This document shows positions 52,528-60,870 of a DNA stretch of 64,000 nt, one piece after another. This stretch comes from Pandoraea vervacti (GTDB lineage Bacteria; Pseudomonadota; Gammaproteobacteria; Burkholderiales; Burkholderiaceae). The stretch covers positions 3,906,001-3,970,000 of the forward strand of contig NZ_CP010897.2 of the NCBI RefSeq assembly GCF_000934605.2. Reading direction: 5' to 3'. The first letter of the stretch is position 1. Each line of letters opens with the position of its first letter. Under the pieces are notes generated by a model. That model was not told the DNA's origin, made no database searches, and saw only the letters and a program-made list of their open reading frames with translations. The position numbers and the translations under genes are program-made.

Positions 52528-52555
52528 AAAAAAAACCGCGTGCCTGAGCACGCGG
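52528..52555 (-). terminator. Rho-independent terminator of the box operon
   Basis: On the minus strand CCGCGTGC and GCACGCGG form an 8-bp stem with loop TCAG, followed by eight T residues. It lies 133 nt after the boxA stop. Confidence 0.85.
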
Positions 52556-52687
52556 CGTCAAGTCGGCGCAAAACGCCGTCGGTCAATCGTACGGGGCCAC
52601 GTCAATCCACCGACGCGGCCCTCCTGAGTTCACAACAAAGTGACGTGTTACGTCGACGGCGGCAGTTCACTCGCCTGCCCCTCACCG

Positions 52688-53977
52688 TCAGTAAGTCTCC
52701 AGATGCAGACGCCCTTCCGTCTTCATCCGCTGCCAGAGTGTCTGCCAGTCCAGGCCGGCTTCGCCCGCGATGGTTTGCAGCACTTGCAGCACGCCGTCTT
52801 CCATGCCTTTCAACCCGCACACGTAGATGTAGGTGTGATCGTGACGCAGCAACGCGGCGACATCTGCTGCGCGCTCGCGCATCGCGTCCTGCACGTAGCG
52901 CCTGGGCTGCCCCGGCGTGCGCGAAAACGCGAGATTGGTATCGATGAAGTCCTTCGGCAGATTCAACAGCGGCCCGAAGTACGGCAACTCGCCTTGCGTG
53001 CGCGCACCGAAGAACAGCATCAGCTTGCCGGTCGCACCTTTCATGCGGCGCCGACGGCGATACTCCGTCATCGCCCGCATCGGCGCCGCCCCCGTGCCCG
53101 TGCAGATCATCAGCAGATGCGAATCGGCATGGTTCGGCATCAGGAACGTGCTGCCGAACGGCCCCATCACGTTCACCACGTCGCCCTTTTTCAGGTCGCA
53201 CAGATAGTTCGAGCACACGCCGCCGACAGCCTGCCCCTGATGGTCCTTCGTCACGCGTTTGACCGTCAGCGCCAGATTGTTGTAGCCCGGACGCTCACCG
53301 TCGCGCGGCGACGCAATCGAGTATTGCCGGGCGTGATGCGCTCGCCCGTCGGCCGTCGTGCCCGGGGGAATGATGCCGATGGACTGCCCTTCGAGCACCG
53401 GGAACGGCTGCTTGCCGAAGTCCAGCACGATGTGGTGGATGTCGCTCTCGGTGCTCGCATCCGTCACACGATAGTTGCCCACCACGCTCGCCTGCACCGG
53501 CGCCTTGTGGTTGTATAGATTGACGTACGGCTTCGCGGCGGACCACGGCGGCACCACCGAGCCCCGTACCAGGTCCGAGCCGCCAATGACCGGCGCCGAC
53601 GACTCGGCCGTCATGCCGTTCGTCCCGGCGCCCGCCCCGCCGCTGGACGCCCCTTGCGCCCCTTGCGCCGCCTCGCCGATCGAGCCCTGCCCGGCAAGCG
53701 CGTCGTCCTGCACGGGCAGTTCGTCCCACGTGAGCTGTTCGTCGACGGGATAGGCTTCGGCCTTGAGCACGTCGCGCCAGTTGTCGATGGCCCCCGTCGG
53801 GCAGGGCGAGATACACGCCATGCACCCATTGCATGTGTCCGCGCGCACAACGTAGTTGTTCTCGTCGTGCGTGATCGCGTCGATCGGACACGTCTCCTCG
53901 CAGGTATTGCAGCGAATGCAGATCTCCGGATCGATCAGATGCTGCCTCAGGACTTCGACCGGAACGGGGCCGTTCAT
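52688..53977 (-). CDS. boxA: benzoyl-CoA 2,3-epoxidase reductase component BoxA
   Basis: FAD/iron-sulfur reductase that supplies electrons from NADPH to BoxB, which epoxidises benzoyl-CoA. It has 429 residues. Two [4Fe-4S] ferredoxin motifs open the protein: Cys20, 23, 26, 30 (CIRCNTCEETC) and Cys49, 52, 55, 59 (CNGCMACISPC). A Gly/Ser-rich linker of about 40 residues (QGAQGASSGGAGAGTNG) leads to a ferredoxin-NADP reductase-like module with RQYSIASPRDGERPG and the nucleotide motif CTGTGAAPMRAM. Last gene of the minus-strand box operon, 38 nt after boxB; a terminator follows. Confidence 0.96.
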   Translation of the reverse strand: MNGPVPVEVLRQHLIDPEICIRCNTCEETCPIDAITHDENNYVVRADTCNGCMACISPCPTGAIDNWRDVLKAEAYPVDEQLTWDELPVQDDALAGQGSIGEAAQGAQGASSGGAGAGTNGMTAESSAPVIGGSDLVRGSVVPPWSAAKPYVNLYNHKAPVQASVVGNYRVTDASTESDIHHIVLDFGKQPFPVLEGQSIGIIPPGTTADGRAHHARQYSIASPRDGERPGYNNLALTVKRVTKDHQGQAVGGVCSNYLCDLKKGDVVNVMGPFGSTFLMPNHADSHLLMICTGTGAAPMRAMTEYRRRRRMKGATGKLMLFFGARTQGELPYFGPLLNLPKDFIDTNLAFSRTPGQPRRYVQDAMRERAADVAALLRHDHTYIYVCGLKGMEDGVLQVLQTIAGEAGLDWQTLWQRMKTEGRLHLETY

Positions 53978-54014
53978 GATGCTGTCTCCTTGTGGGGATG
54001 GCGCTTGCGGCCGC

Positions 54015-55442
54015 TTAGTTGAAACGCACGTACTCGAAGTCGATCGGCTGGCGGTTGATGCCCAGCGGGGGCGGCGCGATCCAGTTCGCGAACTTGCCCG
54101 GCTCGGTCACGCGCCCCATGAGCGACGCGACATACGCGCGGTCCTCCGACGACGGCAACCACTCGCGCTCATGGGCGGCCCATTCGGCCTCGCTCACGAC
54201 ACGACCGTCCGGCGAAACGCGCACGCCCGCGAACGTACCGATCTGACGATTGAACGCCTTGTGCGGCACCGTCAGGCGCAAGTCGATGCCCGCCTTCTCC
54301 AGCACCTTGTTCCAACGGTTCACGCCGGCCACCGAATCCTTGATGTAGTCGTCGCGCAGCACTTCGTTCATGGCGTTGAGCATCGGCACCTCGCGCTCCA
54401 CGAGCTTGCCGTTGTCCACGTCGAGCAGACGATACATCTGGCCATTGAGTTGATGATCGTCGTCGCGCTTGCTCTCTTCATAGCGCCCCTTCAGACCGGA
54501 GCTGTAGAAGATCGCCGCGTTCGACGACTGGTCCGCGCCGAACAGATCGATCGTCACGGAGTAATGGAAGTTGATGTAACGCTGAATCGTCGGCAGATCG
54601 ATCACACCGGCGGCGCGCAACTTCGAGACGTCGTCCGTCTTCAGTTCGTTCATGACCTGCGCGGTGCGGGCAATCACGCGCGAGACGCCCGACTCGCCCA
54701 CGAACATGTGATGCGCTTCTTCGGTGAGCATGAACTTCGTAGTGCGCGCCAGCGGATCGAAGCCGGACTCGGCCAGCGCCGAGAGCTGGAACTTGCCGTC
54801 GCGGTCGGTGAAGTACGTGAACATGTAGAACGCCAGCCAGTCCGGCGTCTTCTCGTTGAACGCGCCGAGAATGCGGGGATTGTCGTCGTCACCCGAGCGA
54901 CGGCCGAGCAGCGCCTCGGCTTCTTCGCGGCCATCGCGACCGAAGTAGCGATGCAGCAGGTAGACCATGGCCCACAGGTGACGGCCTTCCTCCACGTTCA
55001 CCTGAAACAGGTTGCGCAGGTCGTACATCGACGGCGCGGTCAGCCCGAGGTGACGCTGCTGCTCGACCGATGCCGGCTCCGTGTCGCCCTGCGTGACGAT
55101 GATGCGGCGCAGGTTCGCGCGGTGCTCGCCCGGCACGTCCTGCCACGCGGCTTCGCCCTTGTGCTCGCCGAAGTGGATCTTGCGATCGGCCTCGCCCGGC
55201 GTGAGGAAGATGCCCCAGCGATAGTCCGGCATTTTCACGTGATCGAAGTGCGCCCAGCCGCTCGGATCGACGCTCACCGCCGTGCGCAGATAGACGTCGA
55301 ACCCATGCGAGCCTTCCGGACCCATGTCACCCCACCAGGACAGAAAATTCGGCTGCCACTGTTCGAGCGCGCGTTGCAGCGTGCGGTCGTCCGAGAGGTT
55401 GACGTTGTTGGGGATCTTCTCGCTGTAGTTGATCGAAGTCAT
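54015..55442 (-). CDS. boxB: benzoyl-CoA 2,3-epoxidase subunit BoxB
   Basis: Di-iron oxygenase that converts benzoyl-CoA to 2,3-epoxybenzoyl-CoA. It has 475 residues, the usual length. The di-iron region holds EEAHHMFVGESGVSRVI and the preceding acidic helix LLHRYFGRDGREEAEALL. The opening IPNNVNLSDDRTLQRALEQW is highly typical. It lies between boxC and boxA; the 143-nt gap to boxC contains a 10-bp tandem repeat. Acts in the cytoplasm with BoxA. Confidence 0.97.
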   Translation of the reverse strand: MTSINYSEKIPNNVNLSDDRTLQRALEQWQPNFLSWWGDMGPEGSHGFDVYLRTAVSVDPSGWAHFDHVKMPDYRWGIFLTPGEADRKIHFGEHKGEAAWQDVPGEHRANLRRIIVTQGDTEPASVEQQRHLGLTAPSMYDLRNLFQVNVEEGRHLWAMVYLLHRYFGRDGREEAEALLGRRSGDDDNPRILGAFNEKTPDWLAFYMFTYFTDRDGKFQLSALAESGFDPLARTTKFMLTEEAHHMFVGESGVSRVIARTAQVMNELKTDDVSKLRAAGVIDLPTIQRYINFHYSVTIDLFGADQSSNAAIFYSSGLKGRYEESKRDDDHQLNGQMYRLLDVDNGKLVEREVPMLNAMNEVLRDDYIKDSVAGVNRWNKVLEKAGIDLRLTVPHKAFNRQIGTFAGVRVSPDGRVVSEAEWAAHEREWLPSSEDRAYVASLMGRVTEPGKFANWIAPPPLGINRQPIDFEYVRFN

Positions 55443-55540
55443 CGTGGGAATCCTCGTGTCTCGTGCGTATGCTTTGGAAAACGTGTCGTCTCGTCACGTC
55501 GGCCGCGTCGTCGCCCGGTGACGACGCGCCACCAGGGTGT

Positions 55541-55580
55541 CGGTACGTGCCGGTGTCTGCCGGTGCCTGCCGGTGCTTGC
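55541..55580. repeat. 10-bp tandem repeat between boxB and boxC
   Basis: Four consecutive degenerate copies of CGGTGCCTGC (CGGTACGTGC, CGGTGTCTGC, CGGTGCCTGC, CGGTGCTTGC) fill the boxC-boxB intergenic gap. The tract may tune translation or message stability; copy number may vary between strains. Confidence 0.85.
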
Positions 55581-55585
55581 CTGTG

Positions 55586-57241
55586 TCAAACGCGGTTCAG
55601 ATCGAACTGCGCCTTGTTGCCCTTGCCGTAGACCTTTAGCGCCCCCTTCTCGCCCACGGCGTTCGGACGGATGAAGATCCAGTTCTGCCATGCGGACAAG
55701 CGCCCGAAGATGCGCGTGTTCATCGTCTCCTTGCCGTTAAAGCGCAGGTTCGCTTCCATGCCGGTGAGCGCATCGGGCGACATGGCCGCGCGCTCTTCGA
55801 TGGCGATACGGATTTCGTCCGGCCAGTCGAGATCGTCGACGGCTGCGGTGACCAGTCCAAGTCGCTCCGCCTCGTCCGGACGCACCGGGCGGCCAATGGT
55901 GGCGCGCACGGCCTCCAGTTCGGCGGCATCTTCGTAAAAGCGACGCGCCAGACGCGATTGATCGGTCACCATCGGCAGCAGGCCGAAGTTGACTTCGCTG
56001 AGCGTGATGGCCGGCTCGTCCTCTTCGCTCGCAGGCAGCGAAGCCATGTACGTGCGATCGGCGGCGAACGCGAATTCGGCGAGCGTGCCGGTAAAGCACG
56101 AATCCGGCTCGATCAGTGCGAAGAGCGAACGTGAGGACACATCGATACGCGCGAACGTGCGGCGCAGCATGCCGATGGTTTCGCGCACGAACCAGTGATC
56201 CCGATGGGCGAGCAACGACGCGTCGGCGGCAAGCACATGCTTCGCATCGCCTTCCGTGCGCAGCAGCCACGTGCCAATGTCGAGCTCGTTGGTGCGAAGG
56301 TTGAGAATGGCGTCATCGAGTTCGCGCGCCATCTTGAGCGGCCACCAGTGGATGCCGGCCGCTTCGATTCCGGCGATGTCCGACGGCGGCGCAGATTTCG
56401 GCGCCCGAACCGTAACGCTGGCGGTACGATTCGCGCGATCGATCTCCACTTCCACGAATTCGTAGCGGATCGCGTCCGGCTCGTCGGTGCGCTCGATGCG
56501 GGTGAGCGTCACGCCCTTGCCCCCCGGACGGTCGCTGCCTTGCGCGAGTTCCGCCGCGCGGGCCGCCACGGCCTGCGCGAACTGGGCGGGCTTGACCACT
56601 TCATCCACGAGACGCCATTGCTTGGCGCGCTCGCCGCGAATGCCTTCGACGATGGTGCAGAAGATGTCCGCACGGTCGTTGCGCACATGGCGCTTGTCGG
56701 TCAGACGCGTGAGGCCGCCGGTGCCCGGCAAGACGCCCAGCAACGGCACTTCCGGCAATGCGACCGACGACGAACGGTCGTCCACCAGATAGATCTCGTC
56801 GCATGCCAGCGCAAGCTCGTAACCGCCGCCGGCGCAAGCGCCATTCACGGCGGCAATGAACTTCAGGCCCGAGTGACGGCTGGAGTCCTCCAGACCATTA
56901 CGCGTTTCGTTGGTGAACTTGCAGAAGTTGACCTTCCACGCATGCGAGGAGAGGCCCAGCATGAAGATGTTCGCGCCCGAGCAGAACACGCGGTCCTTGG
57001 CGCTCGTGACCACCACCGTCTTGACTTCCGGGTGTTCGAAGCGGATGCGCTGGATGGCGTCATGCAGTTCGATGTCCACGCCCAGGTCGTACGAATTGAG
57101 CTTGAGCTTGTAGCCTTCACGAATGCCGCCGTCTTCCGCGATGTCGATGGCAAGCGTTGCCACCGAGCCGTCGAAGCTCAGTTTCCAGTGCTTGTACTGC
57201 GTGGGGTCCGTACGGTAGTCGACGTGGGGTTTGCCGAACAT
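55586..57241 (-). CDS. boxC: 2,3-epoxybenzoyl-CoA dihydrolase BoxC
   Basis: Opens the epoxide ring and releases formate, giving 3,4-dehydroadipyl-CoA semialdehyde. It has 551 residues. ATG 57241 follows GGAGG and is used instead of the TTG at 57253. The enoyl-CoA hydratase-like N-domain has VVVTSAKDRVFCSGANIFML and KFIAAVNGACAGGGYELAL as the CoA-ester binding and oxyanion blocks; the C-domain carries the extra ligase region characteristic of the enzyme. First enzymatic gene of the minus-strand arm, with a promoter overlapped by a BoxR-type site just upstream. Confidence 0.96.
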   Translation of the reverse strand: MFGKPHVDYRTDPTQYKHWKLSFDGSVATLAIDIAEDGGIREGYKLKLNSYDLGVDIELHDAIQRIRFEHPEVKTVVVTSAKDRVFCSGANIFMLGLSSHAWKVNFCKFTNETRNGLEDSSRHSGLKFIAAVNGACAGGGYELALACDEIYLVDDRSSSVALPEVPLLGVLPGTGGLTRLTDKRHVRNDRADIFCTIVEGIRGERAKQWRLVDEVVKPAQFAQAVAARAAELAQGSDRPGGKGVTLTRIERTDEPDAIRYEFVEVEIDRANRTASVTVRAPKSAPPSDIAGIEAAGIHWWPLKMARELDDAILNLRTNELDIGTWLLRTEGDAKHVLAADASLLAHRDHWFVRETIGMLRRTFARIDVSSRSLFALIEPDSCFTGTLAEFAFAADRTYMASLPASEEDEPAITLSEVNFGLLPMVTDQSRLARRFYEDAAELEAVRATIGRPVRPDEAERLGLVTAAVDDLDWPDEIRIAIEERAAMSPDALTGMEANLRFNGKETMNTRIFGRLSAWQNWIFIRPNAVGEKGALKVYGKGNKAQFDLNRV

Positions 57242-57276
57242 GATTGCCTCCAACTCGAATAATGATCTTGTTGAAT

Positions 57277-57308
57277 TGCAATATAGTGCAGCACAAACCC
57301 ACCGTCAA
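57277..57308 (-). promoter_or_regulatory. boxC promoter with BoxR-type operator
   Basis: On the minus strand TTGACG (57303-57308), a 17-nt spacer and TATATT (57280-57285) form a near-consensus sigma70 promoter 31 nt before boxC. TGCA-N6-TGCA (57277-57290) overlaps the -10, matching the TGCA-type direct repeats described for BoxR/BzdR regulators. Repression relieved by benzoyl-CoA is therefore likely. Confidence 0.75.
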
Positions 57309-57353
57309 CCGTTTACCGAAATAAAAATGAATTATTTTGCAGAATGACATCCC

Positions 57354-58268
57354 TTAGTCGGACGACAGTTGCACTGCGAGGCGTCCGCGCAGTTGCAGGT
57401 AGGCGTCTGCGAGGGCTTTTCCGCCGGTGTCGAAACTCATGTCGGCCTTGGCGTAGAAGTCCGTGCGCCCGGCCAGAATGCGCTTCAGGTCGTCCATCGC
57501 TTCCGCATTGCCCGACATCGGACGCAGGTCGCCTTGCGCCACGACACGCTTCATGTGCTCCTCCGGCGACGCCTGGAGCCACACCGTATAGCAATGCGTG
57601 AGCAGGAAGTTGAATGTCGCAGCGTCGCTCACGATGCCGCCCGGCGAGGCGATCACGGCACGCGGATGCTCGGCCACCACCGCTTCGAGCGCCCGCAATT
57701 CATAGCGTCGGTAAGCCGTTGCGCCATATAGCGAATAGATCTCGGACGGCGGGCAACCGGCCAGTTGCTCGATCACGCGGTTGAGTTCCACGAACGGCAC
57801 ATGCATGTCGTCGGCCAGCATGCGGCCCAGCGTCGACTTGCCTGCGCCGCGCAGGCCGATGAGCGCGATACGCCCGCGCCGGTCGGGGTCGCGCTCACTG
57901 CCCGCGAACAATTCGCTTAGCGCCTGCCGCGCCCGCGTCAGTGCTTCGCCGTCGCGGCCATGAAGGATCTCGCGAATGAGCAGCCACTCGGCGGAGGACG
58001 TCGTTTCGTCGCCGACGATTTCCGCCAAAGTGCAATTTAGTGCCTGTGCAAGCTGGCGCAGAAACAGGACGGAGGCGTTCCCGACGCCCGACTCCAAATT
58101 GGCCACATGGCGCTCCGAGACCCCTGCGTCCAGCGCCAGCGCCTTGCGCGTCAGGCCACGACGGGCGCGCAGGGTACGGACACGCTCGCCCAGCGCTACC
58201 AGGAACGGGTCCTTGTCACCGGCGCCACGGGCCGTCGGCACCCCATCGGCTTGCGCACTCTTATTCAT
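57354..58268 (-). CDS. boxR: BoxR-type benzoyl-CoA-sensing regulator
   Basis: Repressor of the box genes with benzoyl-CoA as expected ligand, 304 residues from ATG 58268 (GGAGG site). The XRE helix-turn-helix is at about residues 22-85, with ERVRTLRARRGLTRKALALD and SERHVANLESGVGNASVLF. The C-terminal shikimate-kinase-like domain has a P-loop GLRGAGKST (138-146) and the helix TLGRMLADDMHVPF; in BoxR/BzdR it binds the CoA thioester rather than phosphorylating shikimate. Transcribed toward boxC; divergent from the DUF4863-boxD arm. Confidence 0.93.
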   Translation of the reverse strand: MNKSAQADGVPTARGAGDKDPFLVALGERVRTLRARRGLTRKALALDAGVSERHVANLESGVGNASVLFLRQLAQALNCTLAEIVGDETTSSAEWLLIREILHGRDGEALTRARQALSELFAGSERDPDRRGRIALIGLRGAGKSTLGRMLADDMHVPFVELNRVIEQLAGCPPSEIYSLYGATAYRRYELRALEAVVAEHPRAVIASPGGIVSDAATFNFLLTHCYTVWLQASPEEHMKRVVAQGDLRPMSGNAEAMDDLKRILAGRTDFYAKADMSFDTGGKALADAYLQLRGRLAVQLSSD

Positions 58269-58295
58269 CGGAGGAAGTCCTCGAAGCAGATAACA

Positions 58296-58335
58296 TGTAA
58301 TATATTGCTTGACAGCCAAATTTGCATGCTCTAAT
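58296..58335 (+). promoter_or_regulatory. promoter of the boxD arm with BoxR-like site
   Basis: Plus-strand TTGACA (58309-58314) with a TCTAAT -10 (58330-58335, spacer 15). A degenerate BoxR-type site TGTA-N6-TGCT (58296-58309) touches the -35, and may serve both divergent promoters. The spacer is shorter than optimal, so assignment is tentative. Confidence 0.5.
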
Positions 58336-58547
58336 TTTCACCATGCGTCGATAAAAAAGCAAACGCGAGCCGGGTGTCCTGTGCATCGTCATTGATCGGC
58401 GTCATATCAATCGCTCAACAGACAGTGCGCCGAGCGGCGCTCGCGCTGACGACAGGGCATGGAAGTGACGATGCCGGCCTGCAGGAATTCAGGCCTCGTC
58501 GGTCGGCGCGAACGGTATCGCCACTGCGACGTCCCCAGGAGACATGG

Positions 58548-59018
58548 ATGGATGTGCCCCAATTTCAGGCGCTGATTGCCGAGGTGACCCGTCAACTCGA
58601 CGCTCGCGCGCTCGACGCCTCGCTCGCCGACTGGCTCAACGCCCGGTATGGCGCCGGCTCCCCGGGTTATGAAGCGCTCGCCGAGGCGTGCCGCACCGGC
58701 GTGGCCGAAGGCTGGCTGTGCAATCGCGAAGGCGGCGGCATTCGTTACGGCCGCGTCATCAAGCCCACGCCCGACACGCACGGCTTTTCCGTCGATGTCG
58801 TCGACATGGCCGATCTGGCGGGTCCGCATCATGTGCATCCCAATGGGGAGATCGACCTGATCATGCCGCTCACGCCGGGTGCGACCTTCGATGGTCACCC
58901 CGCTGGCTGGTGCGTGTACGGCCCGGGCACGGCACATCGGCCAACGGTCGCTCAAGGGCGCGCCCTCGTGCTGTACCTCCTGCCCGATGGCGCGATCGAG
59001 TTCACGCGCAACGCGTAA
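58548..59018 (+). CDS. DUF4863 protein, hydroxylaminobenzoate-lyase-like
   Basis: A 156-residue cytoplasmic protein, cupin-like in the C-terminal half. AGGAG (58537-58541) selects ATG 58548. The core includes GLLIPLTPGATFDG-type strands (here DLIMPLTPGATFDGHPAGW), HVHPNGEIDLI, and WCVYGPGTAHRPTVAQGRAL. From memory, DUF4863 includes the 4-hydroxylaminobenzoate lyase PnbB of nitrobenzoate degradation, but it is also commonly linked to box genes. First gene of the plus-strand arm, co-transcribed with boxD. Its own reaction here is unknown. Confidence 0.75.
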   Translation: MDVPQFQALIAEVTRQLDARALDASLADWLNARYGAGSPGYEALAEACRTGVAEGWLCNREGGGIRYGRVIKPTPDTHGFSVDVVDMADLAGPHHVHPNGEIDLIMPLTPGATFDGHPAGWCVYGPGTAHRPTVAQGRALVLYLLPDGAIEFTRNA

Positions 59019-59081
59019 GCCGTCATCGCTACACGTGCACCTTTGCCATTTGGGTCTTCTGCTCGCTTCAGGTTGATGGAC

Positions 59082-60659
59082 ATGAGTACTGCTGCCTTGC
59101 TGGAAAATTACGTCGCTGGCCAATGGGTGGCCGGCGACGGTGAGCGCACCACGCTGACCGATCCCGTCACGGGCGACACGCTTGCCTACGTCTCGAGCGC
59201 CGGGCTCGACCTCGACGCGGCCTTCGCCTTCGCACGCGAGACGGCCGGTCCGGCGCTGCGTGCGCTGTCGTACGGTGAGCGTGCGCAACGACTCTCGCAG
59301 ATCGTTGCCACGTTGCAAGCGAATCGCGACGACTACTATGCGATTGCCGCCGCCAATTCGGGAACGGTCGCAACCGACTCCGCCGTGGACATCGACGGCG
59401 CCATCTATACGCTCTCCACTTACGCGAAGCTCGGTGCGTCGCTAGGCGACGCGCACCTGTTGCTCGACGGCGCCGCCGTGCCGCTCGCCAAAGACGCCTC
59501 GTTCGCCGTGCGCCACGTTTTACGGCCGACACCGGGCGTTGCGCTCTTCATCAACGCGTTCAACTTCCCGTCGTGGGGACTGTGGGAGAAGGCGGCCGGG
59601 GCGCTGCTCGCGGGCGTGCCCGTGATCGTCAAACCGGCGACCTCGACCGCCTGGCTCACCCAGCGCATGGTGACCGACGTTGTCGCAGCAGGCATCCTGC
59701 CGCCCGGCAGCCTGTCGGTGATCTGCGGCAGCGCCGCCGGACTGCTCGACCGTATCGGCCCGTTCGACGTCGTCTCCTTCACCGGCTCGGCCAGCACTGC
59801 CGCCACGCTGCGCGCACATCCGGCGTTCACCGAACGCTCCGCACGCATCAACGTGGAAGCGGACAGTCTGAACAGCGCGATCCTGCTGCCGGACGCCTCG
59901 CCGGGCACCGCCGCATTCGATCAGTTCGTGCGCGAAGTGGCGCGAGAGATGACGGTCAAGTCGGGACAGAAGTGCACGGCGATTCGCCGCGCGATGGTGC
60001 CCGTCGCGTATTTCGATGCTGCGGCGAGCGCGATTGTCGAGCGGCTGGCGAAGACGGTAGTGGGCAACCCGCGTAATGACACGGTGACGATGGGCTCGCT
60101 CGTGAGCGTCGCCCAGAAACGCGCCGTGCTCGAAGGCATCGCCGAGTTGCAATCGGAAGCGCAAACGCTCTACGACGGCAATCGCGAAGCCGCTTTCGTC
60201 GATGCCGAGGCGAACAGCGCCTGCGTGGCGCCCGTGCTGCTGGGCCTGCGTGACGGCGCGGCAGGCAACCGCATTCACGACACGGAAGTCTTCGGCCCTG
60301 TGGCGACACTCGTGGGCTATCGCGACCTCGACGACGCCGTGACGCTCGCCAGACGCGGGCAGGGCTCGCTCGTCGTCTCGTTGTATGGCAATGACGCCGC
60401 CGCCATGCGTGCCCCTGCGATCGCATTGGCGGATGCGCACGGTCGCGTGCATGCCGTCGATCCGTCGGTGGCGAAGACGCAAACCGGCCATGGCAACGTG
60501 ATGCCTCAGTCGCTGCACGGCGGCCCGGGACGCGCCGGTGGCGGCGAAGAACTCGGCGGCCTGCGCGCGCTGCGCTTCTACCACGTGCGCTCGGCCGTTC
60601 AGGGCCCGGCGGCCCTCGTCGAAGCGCTGACGCAGGACGCTGTCGAACTGCCTCGGTAA
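59082..60659 (+). CDS. boxD: 3,4-dehydroadipyl-CoA semialdehyde dehydrogenase BoxD
   Basis: NADP-dependent oxidation of the BoxC product to 3,4-dehydroadipyl-CoA. It has 525 residues from ATG 59082; ATG 59076 is also possible and the longer frame is rejected. Aldehyde dehydrogenase landmarks: FINAFNFPSWGLWEKAAGAL, FTGSASTAATL, glutamate in VEADSLNSAIL, and catalytic cysteine in SGQKCTAIRRAM. The end holds HGGPGRAGGGEELGGL, as in this PaaZ/BoxD-type branch. Second gene of the plus-strand arm. Confidence 0.9.
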   Translation: MSTAALLENYVAGQWVAGDGERTTLTDPVTGDTLAYVSSAGLDLDAAFAFARETAGPALRALSYGERAQRLSQIVATLQANRDDYYAIAAANSGTVATDSAVDIDGAIYTLSTYAKLGASLGDAHLLLDGAAVPLAKDASFAVRHVLRPTPGVALFINAFNFPSWGLWEKAAGALLAGVPVIVKPATSTAWLTQRMVTDVVAAGILPPGSLSVICGSAAGLLDRIGPFDVVSFTGSASTAATLRAHPAFTERSARINVEADSLNSAILLPDASPGTAAFDQFVREVAREMTVKSGQKCTAIRRAMVPVAYFDAAASAIVERLAKTVVGNPRNDTVTMGSLVSVAQKRAVLEGIAELQSEAQTLYDGNREAAFVDAEANSACVAPVLLGLRDGAAGNRIHDTEVFGPVATLVGYRDLDDAVTLARRGQGSLVVSLYGNDAAAMRAPAIALADAHGRVHAVDPSVAKTQTGHGNVMPQSLHGGPGRAGGGEELGGLRALRFYHVRSAVQGPAALVEALTQDAVELPR

Positions 60660-60870
60660 TCGGACCATCCGAGCATCGAACCATCCGACCCTATGGCTCG
60701 CGCATCGCGGGCCGTGTTATCCAGTATCAACCCCGCAGTAGCCGCAAGCCGTCGCAGTCAAGGTGATTCAACGAGGCGCCGTCAGAGCGCGGAAAAGAAC
60801 TCACGCCACGCGTGCCCGCCCGCTTATCCGTTTGCGGGTGCAGGCCGCGTGGTGATCCACCGGAGGCAAC

